From: Paracoccaceae bacterium
GTDB taxonomy: Bacteria > Pseudomonadota > Alphaproteobacteria > Rhodobacterales > Rhodobacteraceae
Direction of reading: 5' to 3'
Length of the DNA stretch: 64,000 bases
Assembly: GCA_021648025.1 (NCBI GenBank)
Contig: JAKITO010000009.1
Span: 1 to 64,000 of the forward strand
This document shows positions 36,886 to 45,381 of this stretch, one piece after another. The notes beneath the pieces are model-generated. The model was given only the letters and a program-made list of their open reading frames with translations. It did no database searches and was not told where the DNA came from. The position numbers were made by a program, and so were the translations under genes. Every line of letters starts with the position of its first letter. Position 1 is the stretch's first letter.

Positions 36886-39573
36886 ATGCCCATCACCGTT
36901 GGACATGACAGCGCCAAGACACGCAAAACCCTGAGTGTGAATGGCAAGACCCTTGCCTATTATTCCATTCCCGCCGCAACGGCCGCAGGTCTGGGCGATT
37001 TCAGCGCCCTTCCGGCCGCTCTCAAGGTGGTTCTGGAAAACATGCTGCGTTTTGAGGACGGCAAGACGGTGCATACGGATGATATCCGCGCCTTTGCCGA
37101 TTGGGCCAAAAACGGCGGTAAAAACCCGCGCGAGATCGCCTATCGTCCGGCACGGGTACTGATGCAGGATTTCACCGGCGTGCCTGCGGTGGTGGATCTG
37201 GCGGCGATGCGCGACGGCATTGTCGCACTTGGCGGGCGGGCTGAACAGATCAATCCGCTGTCGCCGGTTGACCTGGTGATCGACCATTCCGTGATGATCG
37301 ACAATTTCGGCACACCGCGCGCCTTTGCCCAGAACGTCGAGCGGGAATATGAACGTAACATGGAACGCTATACCTTCCTTAAATGGGGTCAGAACGCGTT
37401 CAACAATTTCCGTGTGGTCCCTCCGGGCACCGGTATTTGCCATCAGGTGAACCTGGAATATCTGTCTCAGACGGTCTGGACAGACGTGGACCAGAACGGT
37501 GACATGGTTGCTTATCCTGACACATTGGTCGGCACCGACAGCCATACCACCATGGTCAACGGCATGGCCGTTCTGGGTTGGGGCGTTGGCGGCATCGAAG
37601 CCGAGGCCGCCATGCTGGGCCAGCCGATTTCGATGCTGATCCCCGAGGTTGTGGGGTTTGAACTGACCGGTGAAATGACGTCCGGCACCACCGGCACCGA
37701 TCTGGTGCTGAAGGTGGTGGCAATGCTGCGCGCCCACGGGGTGGTCGGCAAGTTTGTTGAATTCTTCGGTCGTGGGCTGGATAATCTGCCGCTGGCGGAT
37801 CGCGCGACGATTGCCAATATGGCCCCTGAATATGGCGCCACCTGCGGGTTCTTTCCGATTGACGGCGAAACCCTGAATTACATGCGCAAAACCGGGCGTG
37901 ACGAAGACCGGATTGCCCTGGTCGAGGCATACGCCAAGGAAAACGGTTTTTGGCGCGGGGCGGATTATGCGCCGGTCTATACGGCGACCCTGACTCTGGA
38001 CATGGGCACCATTGTGCCCGCCATTTCCGGCCCCAAACGGCCACAGGATTATATCGCGCTGACCGATGCCAAAACCGCCTTTGCCCGTGAAATGAAAGAG
38101 ACGTTCAAGCGCCCCATGGGCAAGCAGATCGCCGTTGCGGGCGAAGACTATACCATGGAAAGCGGCAAGGTGGTGATCGCGTCCATTACCTCCTGCACCA
38201 ACACCTCGAACCCTTATGTGATGATTGGCGCCGGGTTGGTGGCGCGCAAGGCCGCAGCATTGGGCATGAACCGCAAACCCTGGGTCAAAACCTCGCTTGC
38301 CCCCGGAAGCCAGGTGGTTTCGGCGTATCTTGAGGCCGCGGACCTGCAAAAGGATCTTGATGCGCTGGGTTTTAACCTTGTCGGCTATGGTTGCACCACC
38401 TGCATCGGCAATTCGGGACCGATCCAGCCCGAACTAAGTGCGGCAATTGCGACGGGCGATCTGGTCGCCACTTCGGTCCTGTCGGGCAACCGTAACTTTG
38501 AAGGCCGGATTTCCCCGGATGTGCGCGCCAACTACCTGGCCTCACCGCCATTGGTGGTGGCTTATGCGCTGGCAGGCACCATGGATATCGACATTGCCCG
38601 CGACCCTGTCGGTCAGGACCGCGACGGCAATGATGTTTATCTCAAAGACATCTGGCCGACCTCAAAAGAGATCGCCGATCTGGTCGACCAGACCGTGACG
38701 CGCGAGGCATTCCTGGACAAATACGCCGATGTTTTCAAAGGCGACGACAAATGGCAGGCGGTCGAGACCACGGATGCCCAGACCTATGACTGGCCGCCCA
38801 ACTCGACCTATATCCAGAACCCACCGTATTTTCAGGGCATGTCGCCCGACCCCAGCCAGATCACCGATATCGAAAACGCCCGGGTTCTGGCGGTTCTGGG
38901 CGATATGATCACCACTGATCACATATCGCCGGCCGGGTCGTTCACAGCCGAAAGCCCCGCCGGGCAGTACCTGACCGACCGGCAAGTGCCTTTGCGCGAA
39001 TTCAACTCCTACGGCTCGCGACGTGGCAATCACCAGGTGATGATGCGCGGCACCTTTGCCAACATCCGCATCAAGAACGAGATGCTTGAGGGGGTTGAGG
39101 GTGGCTATACCATAGGCCCGGATGGCACTCAGGCGTCGATCTTTGACGCGGCGATGGAATACGCCGATGCCGACCAGCCGCTGGTGATCTTTGGCGGCGT
39201 GCAATACGGTGCCGGGTCATCACGCGACTGGGCCGCCAAAGGTACGGCGTTGCTGGGTGTAAAAGCCGTGATCGCCGAGAGTTTTGAACGTATTCACCGC
39301 TCAAATCTGGTGGGCATGGGGGTGATACCATTTGAATTTACGGCTGGTGACGGGCGTAAATCTCTTGGGCTGACGGGTCAGGAAACCGTGTCCATTCATG
39401 GACTTGAGACGATCAAACCCTTGGCCGAGGTGCCCTGTACCATCACCATGGACGATGGCAGTATCAAAGAGATCACCCTGAAATGCCGGATAGATACCGC
39501 GGTTGAGATTGAATATATCGAAAACGGCGGTGTGTTGCACTATGTGCTGCGCAATCTGGCCAAATCCGGCTAA
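36886..39573 (+). CDS. acnA: Aconitate hydratase A
   Basis: 895 aa, standard for AcnA/IRP-type aconitases. The three cluster cysteines are C437 (ASITSCTNTSNP) and C503/C506 (GYGCTTCIGNSGP). Other landmarks: GVPAVVDLAAMRDG, IDHSVMIDNFG, PPGTGICHQVNLEYL, GTDSHTTMVNGMAVLGWGVGGIEAEAAMLGQP and, in the C-terminal swivel domain, GDMITTDHISPAG, NSYGSRRGNHQVMMRGTFANIR and YGAGSSRDWAAKGTALLGVKAVIAESFERIHRSNLVGMG. It isomerises citrate to isocitrate in the TCA cycle. It is monocistronic, followed by a strong hairpin. Confidence 0.98.
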   Translation: MPITVGHDSAKTRKTLSVNGKTLAYYSIPAATAAGLGDFSALPAALKVVLENMLRFEDGKTVHTDDIRAFADWAKNGGKNPREIAYRPARVLMQDFTGVPAVVDLAAMRDGIVALGGRAEQINPLSPVDLVIDHSVMIDNFGTPRAFAQNVEREYERNMERYTFLKWGQNAFNNFRVVPPGTGICHQVNLEYLSQTVWTDVDQNGDMVAYPDTLVGTDSHTTMVNGMAVLGWGVGGIEAEAAMLGQPISMLIPEVVGFELTGEMTSGTTGTDLVLKVVAMLRAHGVVGKFVEFFGRGLDNLPLADRATIANMAPEYGATCGFFPIDGETLNYMRKTGRDEDRIALVEAYAKENGFWRGADYAPVYTATLTLDMGTIVPAISGPKRPQDYIALTDAKTAFAREMKETFKRPMGKQIAVAGEDYTMESGKVVIASITSCTNTSNPYVMIGAGLVARKAAALGMNRKPWVKTSLAPGSQVVSAYLEAADLQKDLDALGFNLVGYGCTTCIGNSGPIQPELSAAIATGDLVATSVLSGNRNFEGRISPDVRANYLASPPLVVAYALAGTMDIDIARDPVGQDRDGNDVYLKDIWPTSKEIADLVDQTVTREAFLDKYADVFKGDDKWQAVETTDAQTYDWPPNSTYIQNPPYFQGMSPDPSQITDIENARVLAVLGDMITTDHISPAGSFTAESPAGQYLTDRQVPLREFNSYGSRRGNHQVMMRGTFANIRIKNEMLEGVEGGYTIGPDGTQASIFDAAMEYADADQPLVIFGGVQYGAGSSRDWAAKGTALLGVKAVIAESFERIHRSNLVGMGVIPFEFTAGDGRKSLGLTGQETVSIHGLETIKPLAEVPCTITMDDGSIKEITLKCRIDTAVEIEYIENGGVLHYVLRNLAKSG

Positions 39574-39586
39574 TTCAACCTTGCCA

Positions 39587-39618
39587 GCCCCCCCGGCGTG
39601 ATGAAATGCCGGGGGGGC
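39587..39618 (+). terminator. Hairpin after acnA
   Basis: GCCCCCCCGGC pairs with GCCGGGGGGGC (11 bp, 10-nt loop), 14 bp after the acnA stop. No T-run follows, as is usual in this lineage. The rest of the 300-bp spacer to the next gene holds a small ATGCGCA/TGCGCAT hairpin near 39685-39704 and a TTAACCA element at 39830, but no gene. Confidence 0.7.
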
Positions 39619-39873
39619 AAGCTCTGAAATCGCCGGCGGCAATTGGGTCGCCTTGTTAATATGTGGCGCAAAGACACGCCCATAAATGCGCAATTTCCTG
39701 CGCATCCAAGCCTTATACCCCAAAGTAAAATCAATACCCTTGAATATTTTCAATGCGTTGTCACGCGTTCCTCATCCAATATCCGAAATCCGACCAACTG
39801 ACGGTTTTTTACCAAAAACTAAAGGTTTGTTAACCAGACTCAGCAAGACTCAAAGGGTGAGTTTGAATGAAGT

Positions 39874-41358
39874 TTGAAAGGTCGCTTGGGTTTGCAGGGA
39901 ACAATTGTTATCATTGACGCGATATCGACCAACCGGATCATGCTGAAGGTTCAGTTGTCTTCGGCCTGGTACCATGTGGTTCAGGCCGACGGGCTGACGG
40001 GGTTGGCCGACTTGTTGCGCCGTACCCGGCCTGACCTGATCATTTCGGCGATGGACCTGCCGGATGGCACCGCCCTTGACCTGCATGCCCTTGTGGCGGG
40101 TGATACGGGGTTGGCGGCAACTCCGATTATCGCCATTGCCCCGCAAAACGACCACGCCGCGCGGCTTAAGGCGCTGGCGGCAGGCATAGACGAGGTGCTG
40201 GTGCAGCCGCTGGATGATATGTTGTTGCAGGCCCGTATCCGCAGCCTGATCCGCACCAGAAGCCTGATTGATGACCTGCGCCTGCAAGGCGGCCCCCGTG
40301 TTCCCGATCTGGTTCCCGGTTTGCCCACCGGTCTGGCAGAAGCCGCAGCAGGATTTACAATGCCCGCCCGTGTCACCGCCCCAATGGTGCCGGTTGCACC
40401 GGGGAACATCGCCATTGTCACGGATAACCCGGCCACCAACGCGGTTTGGCGTGCCCGGCTCAAGGGTCTTACGCCGCACCACTTACAGGGGCACCAATTT
40501 GCCAATGCCCAGACCGTGATGGCAGCCCCCGAACCTGATGTGATCGTCCTTGAACTGCCGCAATCCCACGAAGGCGCGGGCCTGCGGTTGCTGGCCGACC
40601 TGCTTGCGCGCAGAGCCACGCGCCACGCGGCGATCATTTGCGTGCCCAATTCCGCCAGCCCTGCCCTGGCCGCCGAGGCGCTTGACCGGGGGGCGCAGGA
40701 TGTGCTGCAAAACGGGTTCTGTGGACCAGAGCTGATCCTGCGGATTAACACCCAACTGCACCTCAAGGCGCGGATGGACCAAATGCGCAGCAATATGCGT
40801 GACGGGTTGCGCGCCGCCCTGCGCGATCCGATGACCGGCCTGTTCAACCGGCGCTATGCCATGCCCTGGCTGTCGCGTACGGCGCGCTGTTCGTCTGATC
40901 AGGGCCACAGCTTTGCGGTGATGCTGGCCGATCTGGATCATTTCAAACAGATCAACGATCAATTTGGCCATCCGGCAGGTGATATTGTCCTGGTCGAAAC
41001 GGCCCGTCGCCTCAAGGCCGCATCAAGCAGCGATGACATGGTCGCCCGCATCGGTGGCGAGGAATTCATGATTGTCCTGCCGCAGGCCGGTCAAAACGCG
41101 GCCATGTTGGCGGCGGACCGTCTGTGCCGCACCATTAACGCGACACCCTTTTCTGTGCCCGGTATCAGCCAGCCGATCACGGTAACGATCAGCATCGGCA
41201 TCGCGGTCTCGCCCCCCCCGGCCAGCCCGCTTGACCCAAGCATCGGTGAATTTGGCGACCACATCAGTGACTTATTGATCACCCAGGCCGACCGTGCATT
41301 GTATCAGGCCAAAGGGGCCGGGCGGAACCAGTTCACTTTGATTCGCCCGGCAGCTTAA
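39874..41358 (+). CDS. pleD: PleD-like diguanylate cyclase with degenerate receiver domains
   Basis: 494 aa from a TTG at 39874; a second TTG at 39892, with GAAAGG nine bases before it, would give 488 aa starting QGTIVIID, the more usual PleD N-terminus. Order: receiver 1 (about 9-125), receiver 2 (about 178-297), GGDEF domain (about 315-490). The cyclase motif is RIGGEEF (394-398) and LADLDHFKQINDQFGHPAGD is intact, so c-di-GMP synthesis is plausible. The phosphate-accepting Asp is absent from receiver 1 (IISAMDLP, Ala59) and receiver 2 (VIVLELP). The RxxD inhibitory site is SSDD, lacking the Arg. It converges with the GTA-type holin gene. Confidence 0.9.
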   Translation: MKGRLGLQGTIVIIDAISTNRIMLKVQLSSAWYHVVQADGLTGLADLLRRTRPDLIISAMDLPDGTALDLHALVAGDTGLAATPIIAIAPQNDHAARLKALAAGIDEVLVQPLDDMLLQARIRSLIRTRSLIDDLRLQGGPRVPDLVPGLPTGLAEAAAGFTMPARVTAPMVPVAPGNIAIVTDNPATNAVWRARLKGLTPHHLQGHQFANAQTVMAAPEPDVIVLELPQSHEGAGLRLLADLLARRATRHAAIICVPNSASPALAAEALDRGAQDVLQNGFCGPELILRINTQLHLKARMDQMRSNMRDGLRAALRDPMTGLFNRRYAMPWLSRTARCSSDQGHSFAVMLADLDHFKQINDQFGHPAGDIVLVETARRLKAASSSDDMVARIGGEEFMIVLPQAGQNAAMLAADRLCRTINATPFSVPGISQPITVTISIGIAVSPPPASPLDPSIGEFGDHISDLLITQADRALYQAKGAGRNQFTLIRPAA

Positions 41359-41369
41359 CAGTTTGGGAA

Positions 41370-41422
41370 GATGGGTTGAAAACCCATCCTACCGGTCATT
41401 GACAGGCGGGTTTTACACCGCC
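41370..41422. repeat. Two short palindromes between pleD and holin
   Basis: GATGGGTT-GAA-AACCCATC followed by CCTACC (41370-41393) belongs to the GTAGGRTGGGTT repeat family. A second, GGCGG...CCGCC (41405-41421), spans the holin stop codon (TAA on the minus strand, 41413-41415). They separate convergent genes. Confidence 0.75.
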
Positions 41423-42003
41423 CGCAACGATTTCCAATCCTCCAGTGCCAGATTGTACTCTGGCGTCACGGCTGCAATCCCCAACTGGGCATCCGGCCCG
41501 GATTTCGCGACACCAGGGCCATTGCTGTGGCTGTCGCTGCGCAGCTTTTCCAACGCGGCAATATTGGCCATCACTTGCGGTGCGCGCGCCATGCCCAATG
41601 CAATATCACGTTGAAAATTCTGTGCTTTCAATTGGTGCCGCGCGCCAAAATAGAACGATACAATCACCCCCAGCAACCACCAAAGAGGGTCCGGCACCAG
41701 CGCGATCCCCTGCATTCGCGAGGCAAACCACAAAGGATCAACCATCGCCGAGATAAACAGCGCCAAAGTTCCCAACGCCAGCGCAGGCCGTGGCAGGCGG
41801 TTCAGCCCATCCATGAACCGATCAAACCAGCCCCGGCGGCGGGGGTTAAACTCGGCGCCGAACTGCGTCATTGCGTGGCCCTGCACGTCAAACGCCCGCT
41901 GCGCACCCGCTTCGGCGTTTTCACGAAACACCTCGGCGGTTTCGCGCACCACATTGCGCCCGCCCCCAAATACCACCCGGAAAATATCACTGACTATGCC
42001 CAT
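41413..42003 (-). CDS. GTA-type 3TM holin
   Basis: 196 aa. The N-terminus (MGIVSDIFRVVFGGGRNVVRETAEVFRENAEAGAQRAF) is followed by membrane helices around residues 73-90 (PALALGTLALFISAMVDPLWF) and 100-120 (LVPDPLWWLLGVIVSFYFGARHQLKAQNF), matching the holin family linked to gene transfer agents of Rhodobacterales. It would permeabilise the inner membrane so that the endolysin reaches peptidoglycan. Its ATG overlaps the endolysin stop by 10 bp, so the pair is coupled. No capsid or terminase gene is in the window; in Rhodobacter capsulatus the GTA lysis genes also lie apart from the structural cluster. Confidence 0.85.
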   Translation of the reverse strand: MGIVSDIFRVVFGGGRNVVRETAEVFRENAEAGAQRAFDVQGHAMTQFGAEFNPRRRGWFDRFMDGLNRLPRPALALGTLALFISAMVDPLWFASRMQGIALVPDPLWWLLGVIVSFYFGARHQLKAQNFQRDIALGMARAPQVMANIAALEKLRSDSHSNGPGVAKSGPDAQLGIAAVTPEYNLALEDWKSLRAV

Positions 42004-42608
42004 TTCGCCACCCTCCGCTGAAATTCGGCCGCGCTCAGATGATAACGCGGTGACAAAAACTCTTCGGCTCGTTTGATCCAGCCACCTTTGCCACCCGCCC
42101 TTGTGCGGGCATATTTTCGGCTTGCGACCCGCCCGTCCGCCAGCCGAAAGTAATAATTGCGCCGGGCCACACCGTAGGCATCGCGCAACGCCAACCCGCC
42201 CCGATCCGCCGCCTTTTGGGTCGCCGCCAGCGTTTGCGGCCCAATTGCCCCATCTACGCCCACATCAAAACCCATTTCGCGCAGCAGCCGCTGGAGAATT
42301 TTCACCGCATTGCCGCCGGCGTTGACATACATGTCAAACAAAGACGGTTGCAGGCTCTTGGGCATTTCGGCAATCCGGGGGCGTTGGAAATAATGGGTGA
42401 TAAAGATCTCCACCGCCTGGTCCCGGGTCAGGGCGCGGACATCCGCCACCCCCACATGCCCGTCACCAGTCAGGTCCAGGCCCAATCGGCGCATGGTGTG
42501 GATTGTCACGCCAAAGTTGGTCGCCCCGCCGGGGTCGTCAGGATCGTTGACATACCCCCCCTCGCGGGCAACAATTTCTTCGGCAATCTGGCGTACACTT
42601 TGCATCAT
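41994..42608 (-). CDS. GTA-type endolysin, glycoside hydrolase family 108-like N-acetylmuramidase
   Basis: 204 aa from the ATG at 42608 (MMQSVRQIAEEIVAREGG...); upstream codons to 42674 lack a ribosome-binding site. The GH108 active-site block is IVAREGGYVNDPDDPGGATNFGVT with the catalytic Glu, followed by ALTRDQAVEIFITHYFQRPRI. A peptidoglycan-binding C-terminal part contains DVGVDGAIGPQTLAA. There is no signal peptide, so release depends on the downstream holin. It cleaves the glycan strands to let GTA particles out. The call rests on motifs plus the holin neighbour; a phage remnant is the alternative, but no phage genes are near. Confidence 0.88.
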   Translation of the reverse strand: MMQSVRQIAEEIVAREGGYVNDPDDPGGATNFGVTIHTMRRLGLDLTGDGHVGVADVRALTRDQAVEIFITHYFQRPRIAEMPKSLQPSLFDMYVNAGGNAVKILQRLLREMGFDVGVDGAIGPQTLAATQKAADRGGLALRDAYGVARRNYYFRLADGRVASRKYARTRAGGKGGWIKRAEEFLSPRYHLSAAEFQRRVAKWA

Positions 42609-42747
42609 TTTCCCCAAACCTCGTGATCCCGGCCTAAACGCTGCCTCAAATTGGTTAATTCCGCGCGACCCCATCGCACGTTGCCCCGTTCCCTTCTGCC
42701 TGCGAATTGGCTACACCCGCGTCAAATTCCGAATAAGGACCACGCCG

Positions 42748-43365
42748 ATGGATGCCCCCGAATCGCCGCAGATTTACCTGATCACCCCGCCCAGCCTTGA
42801 TCTGGATGTCTTCCCCGACCTTCTTGCCTCGGTACTGGACAGCGTTGAGATCGCCTGTATCCGCCTTGATCTGGTCAGCCACGAAGAAGACGATCTGGCG
42901 CGTGCCGCCGACACCCTGCGCACCGTGGCCCACGCCCGCGATGTGGCATTGGTGATCAGTGATCACGTCCTTCTGGCCCAACGTCTTGGCCTTGACGGGG
43001 TGCATTTAAGCGACGCCGCCAAATCCGTGCGCGACACCCGCAAGACCCTTGGCCCCGACGCCATCGTCGGCTGCTTTTGCGCCGCCACCCGTCACGACGG
43101 CATTTCGGCCGCCGAAGCCGGCGCCGATTACGTCAGCTTTGGCCCCATTGGGACCACGTCGCTTGGGGTTGGCGAACAGGCATCATCCGACCTGTTTCAA
43201 TGGTGGTCCGACATGATCGAAGTGCCGGTTGTGGCCGAAGGCGCGCTTGATCCGGGCCTGATCGCCAGGTTTGCGCCGTTCACCGACTTTTTTGGCATCG
43301 GCAATGAAATCTGGGACGCAGACAATCCGGGCCAGGCCCTGAAGGGGTTGATTAAGGCATTGTAA
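42748..43365 (+). CDS. Thiamine phosphate synthase-like (ThiE/TenI) protein
   Basis: 205 aa from the ATG at 42748, with AAGGA upstream; the long frame to 42397 overlaps the endolysin on the other strand. TIM-barrel features: IYLITPPSLDLDVFPDLLASVLD, VALVISDHVLLAQRLGLDGVHLSD (ThiE-like DGVHL), and AAEAGADYVSFGPIGTTSLGVG. The canonical GVSxH loop reads GCFCAATRHDG, and the pyrophosphate-binding threonines are only partly kept, so it may be a paralogue with another role. No thiamine genes are nearby. It ends 4 bp from the convergent HupE-like gene. Confidence 0.8.
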   Translation: MDAPESPQIYLITPPSLDLDVFPDLLASVLDSVEIACIRLDLVSHEEDDLARAADTLRTVAHARDVALVISDHVLLAQRLGLDGVHLSDAAKSVRDTRKTLGPDAIVGCFCAATRHDGISAAEAGADYVSFGPIGTTSLGVGEQASSDLFQWWSDMIEVPVVAEGALDPGLIARFAPFTDFFGIGNEIWDADNPGQALKGLIKAL

Positions 43366-43369
43366 CCGC

Positions 43370-44527
43370 TTACAAAAATACCCGTTCAACGAACCAATAT
43401 GCGCCCACAAACGCAATGCCCATCGACGCCGGAATGGCGATCCTTCCACGATACCAGGGCTTGCGGCCGAACCACAGGCCAACGCTTAGAAACGCCGCTG
43501 CAATCACCGTCAGTTGCCCCAGTTCGACCCCGACATTAAAGCCGATCAAGGCGGGCAGGAATTGCTGTTCCGGCAGGCCGAACTCTCCTAAAACCGCGGC
43601 AAATCCCAGACCGTGCAACAGCCCGAAGCCAAACACCACCACCGGTCGCCAACGGTGCATTCGCCCGGATATTACGTTTTCGACCGCAACAAAAACGATT
43701 GTCGCGGCGATCAGCGGCTCGACGATATTGGGGTTGATCTGTACCACCCCCGACGCGCCCAACGCCAATGTCACCGTATGCGCCACCGTAAAAGCCGAGA
43801 TTTGCCAAAGCAACGGGCCCAGCCGCGCCGACAGGAAAAACAAGCCCAGAACAAACAGGATATGATCCAGCCCCTTGGGCAGGATATGATCAAACCCAAC
43901 CGGGATATACGACATGAACGCCTGCATTCCGGTCTGCGCACCGCCCCCGGCCAAAGCAATTACCGGGCTGGTCTCACCGCCCGCGACATACCCGGTATAA
44001 GGGTCCTTGACCCCTTGTTGACGCAGCACCAGATCGCCCGACCCGGCAGCCCAGGTCAGGGTCAAAGACCGCGCATCCGGCGAAATCGCGCCTTTCAGCA
44101 CCAGATAAGACACCCGTGGCAGATCAATATCGCCCACCTCGCCCACCTCGACCGAGGCCAGATTAAGATCAACCACCGCGCCGCGCCCGCCATCGCTGCG
44201 AATTTCCACCCGCGTGCCCCAATTGGCCCCAAACGCCCGGACCTTGGCGGCCAGATCATCCGGCGCCAATCCACGAAACCGGTCATAAACGCCCGATTGA
44301 TCCGACGCATTGGTGTCTTCGAGACCATCCAGATCAATCCCGGCCAAAAACGCCTCGACGTTCAGGCGCAGCTCCAACACCACAACCCCGCCTTCGATTT
44401 GCAGGTCACCAATTGTCGGCGTCACCTCATGGGCGCGCACAACAAACGGTGACAATATCAGCAAAAAGCTTGACATAAGCCCCAGAAATTGCAGCTTGTC
44501 CCGCAACCAATTCAAGGTATCGCCCAT
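43370..44527 (-). CDS. HupE/UreJ-family membrane protein
   Basis: 385 aa from the ATG at 44527. It starts with a signal-like stretch ending LLILSPFVVRA and then HEVTPTIGDLQIEGGVVVLELRLNVEAFLAG (extracytoplasmic beta-rich domain to about residue 190). Six to seven helices follow with the HupE block PVGFDHILPKGLDHILFVLGLFFLS and TVAHTVTLALG, VVFGFGLLHGLGFAAVLGEF. HupE/UreJ proteins import nickel or cobalt. The longer start keeps positive residues (RDK) before the hydrophobic core and has AGGG nine bases upstream; an alternative ATG at 44476 gives 368 aa. Its start codon overlaps that of the divergent DUF4198 gene. Confidence 0.87.
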   Translation of the reverse strand: MGDTLNWLRDKLQFLGLMSSFLLILSPFVVRAHEVTPTIGDLQIEGGVVVLELRLNVEAFLAGIDLDGLEDTNASDQSGVYDRFRGLAPDDLAAKVRAFGANWGTRVEIRSDGGRGAVVDLNLASVEVGEVGDIDLPRVSYLVLKGAISPDARSLTLTWAAGSGDLVLRQQGVKDPYTGYVAGGETSPVIALAGGGAQTGMQAFMSYIPVGFDHILPKGLDHILFVLGLFFLSARLGPLLWQISAFTVAHTVTLALGASGVVQINPNIVEPLIAATIVFVAVENVISGRMHRWRPVVVFGFGLLHGLGFAAVLGEFGLPEQQFLPALIGFNVGVELGQLTVIAAAFLSVGLWFGRKPWYRGRIAIPASMGIAFVGAYWFVERVFL

Positions 44528-45320
44528 GTTTTTACGCCCTTTTCTGCCCGTCTTCATCGGCCTGATCGCAAACGCCGGCCTTGCGCATGAGTTTTGGATT
44601 GATGCGTCAGAATATCAAGTGGAAATCGGCGCGCCCCTGTTGGCTGACCTGCGCAATGGCGAGGAATTCGTGGGCCGCGAACTGGCCTATTTCCCCAATC
44701 GTTTTACCCGCTTTGATCTGATCGTCAATGGCCAGACCACTGCATTGGCAGGGCGATTGGGCGATATCCCCGCGGTTCAGACCACGGCCACCACCGATGG
44801 TTTGCTGGTCATTGCCCATCAAACCAAACCAAAATCCCTGAAATATGCCGCTTGGGAAAAGTTTGCCGAATTCGCGGCTCACAAGGATTTTACCGGCGTC
44901 AAGGCATGGCATGACGCCCGTGGGCTGCCCGAAAGCGGCTTTGGCGAAATCTATACCCGCTATGCCAAGGCCCTGATCGGTGTCGGTTCGGCGCAAGGCA
45001 TGGACGCGCAAACCGGGTTGGAAACTGAATTTGTCGCCCTCACCAACCCCTATACCGACGGCACCGACAGTATCTCAATCCAGCTGTTTTATCAGGGATC
45101 CCCCCGCACCAACACGCAAATCGAAGTGTTTGACCGCGATGCGGACGCCAAGGTCACCATCACCTATATCCGCACCGATGATATGGGAAAGGCGCACATC
45201 CCGGTCCAAGCCGGTCACACCTATCTTCTGGATGCCGTGGTGCTGCGCCCTGCCCCCGAAGACGACCAGGCTGTCTGGGAAACCTTGTGGGCGGCGCTGA
45301 CTTTCGGCGTGCCGCACTAG
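44526..45320 (+). CDS. DUF4198-domain periplasmic protein (NikM-like)
   Basis: 264 aa with signal peptide MFLRPFLPVFIGLIANAGLA, then HEFWIDASEYQVEIGAPLLADLRNGEEFVGRELAYFPNRF. The start of the mature protein at His-Glu, TRFDLIVNGQTTALAGRLGDIPAVQTTA, and the second domain PNTQIEVFDRDADAKVTITYIRTDDMGKAHIPVQAGHTYLLDAVVLRP fit DUF4198, which includes periplasmic parts of nickel/cobalt importers. The pairing with a HupE-like permease supports divalent metal uptake. The ribosome-binding site AAGG lies within the HupE coding sequence. Confidence 0.85.
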   Translation: MFLRPFLPVFIGLIANAGLAHEFWIDASEYQVEIGAPLLADLRNGEEFVGRELAYFPNRFTRFDLIVNGQTTALAGRLGDIPAVQTTATTDGLLVIAHQTKPKSLKYAAWEKFAEFAAHKDFTGVKAWHDARGLPESGFGEIYTRYAKALIGVGSAQGMDAQTGLETEFVALTNPYTDGTDSISIQLFYQGSPRTNTQIEVFDRDADAKVTITYIRTDDMGKAHIPVQAGHTYLLDAVVLRPAPEDDQAVWETLWAALTFGVPH

Positions 45321-45381
45321 CCACACAATACGGGACGGCGGGCGGGGCGACGTGCTGCTGCACGAGCGCCGTTTGGCGTCC

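Noticed and set aside
36607-38349. Upstream extension of the DUF1223 reading frame to 830 codons on the minus strand
   Set aside because: The added 580 codons are exactly antisense to acnA, are rich in His/Arg/Gln and have no domain. The signal peptide at 36606 marks the real start.
40483-40971. Minus-strand frames across the pleD gene
   Set aside because: The plus strand carries GGEEF and receiver motifs; the minus frames are compositional mirrors.
41413-42608. Prophage remnant
   Set aside because: Only lysis genes of the GTA type are present, composition matches the surroundings, and there is no integrase, terminase or attachment repeat.
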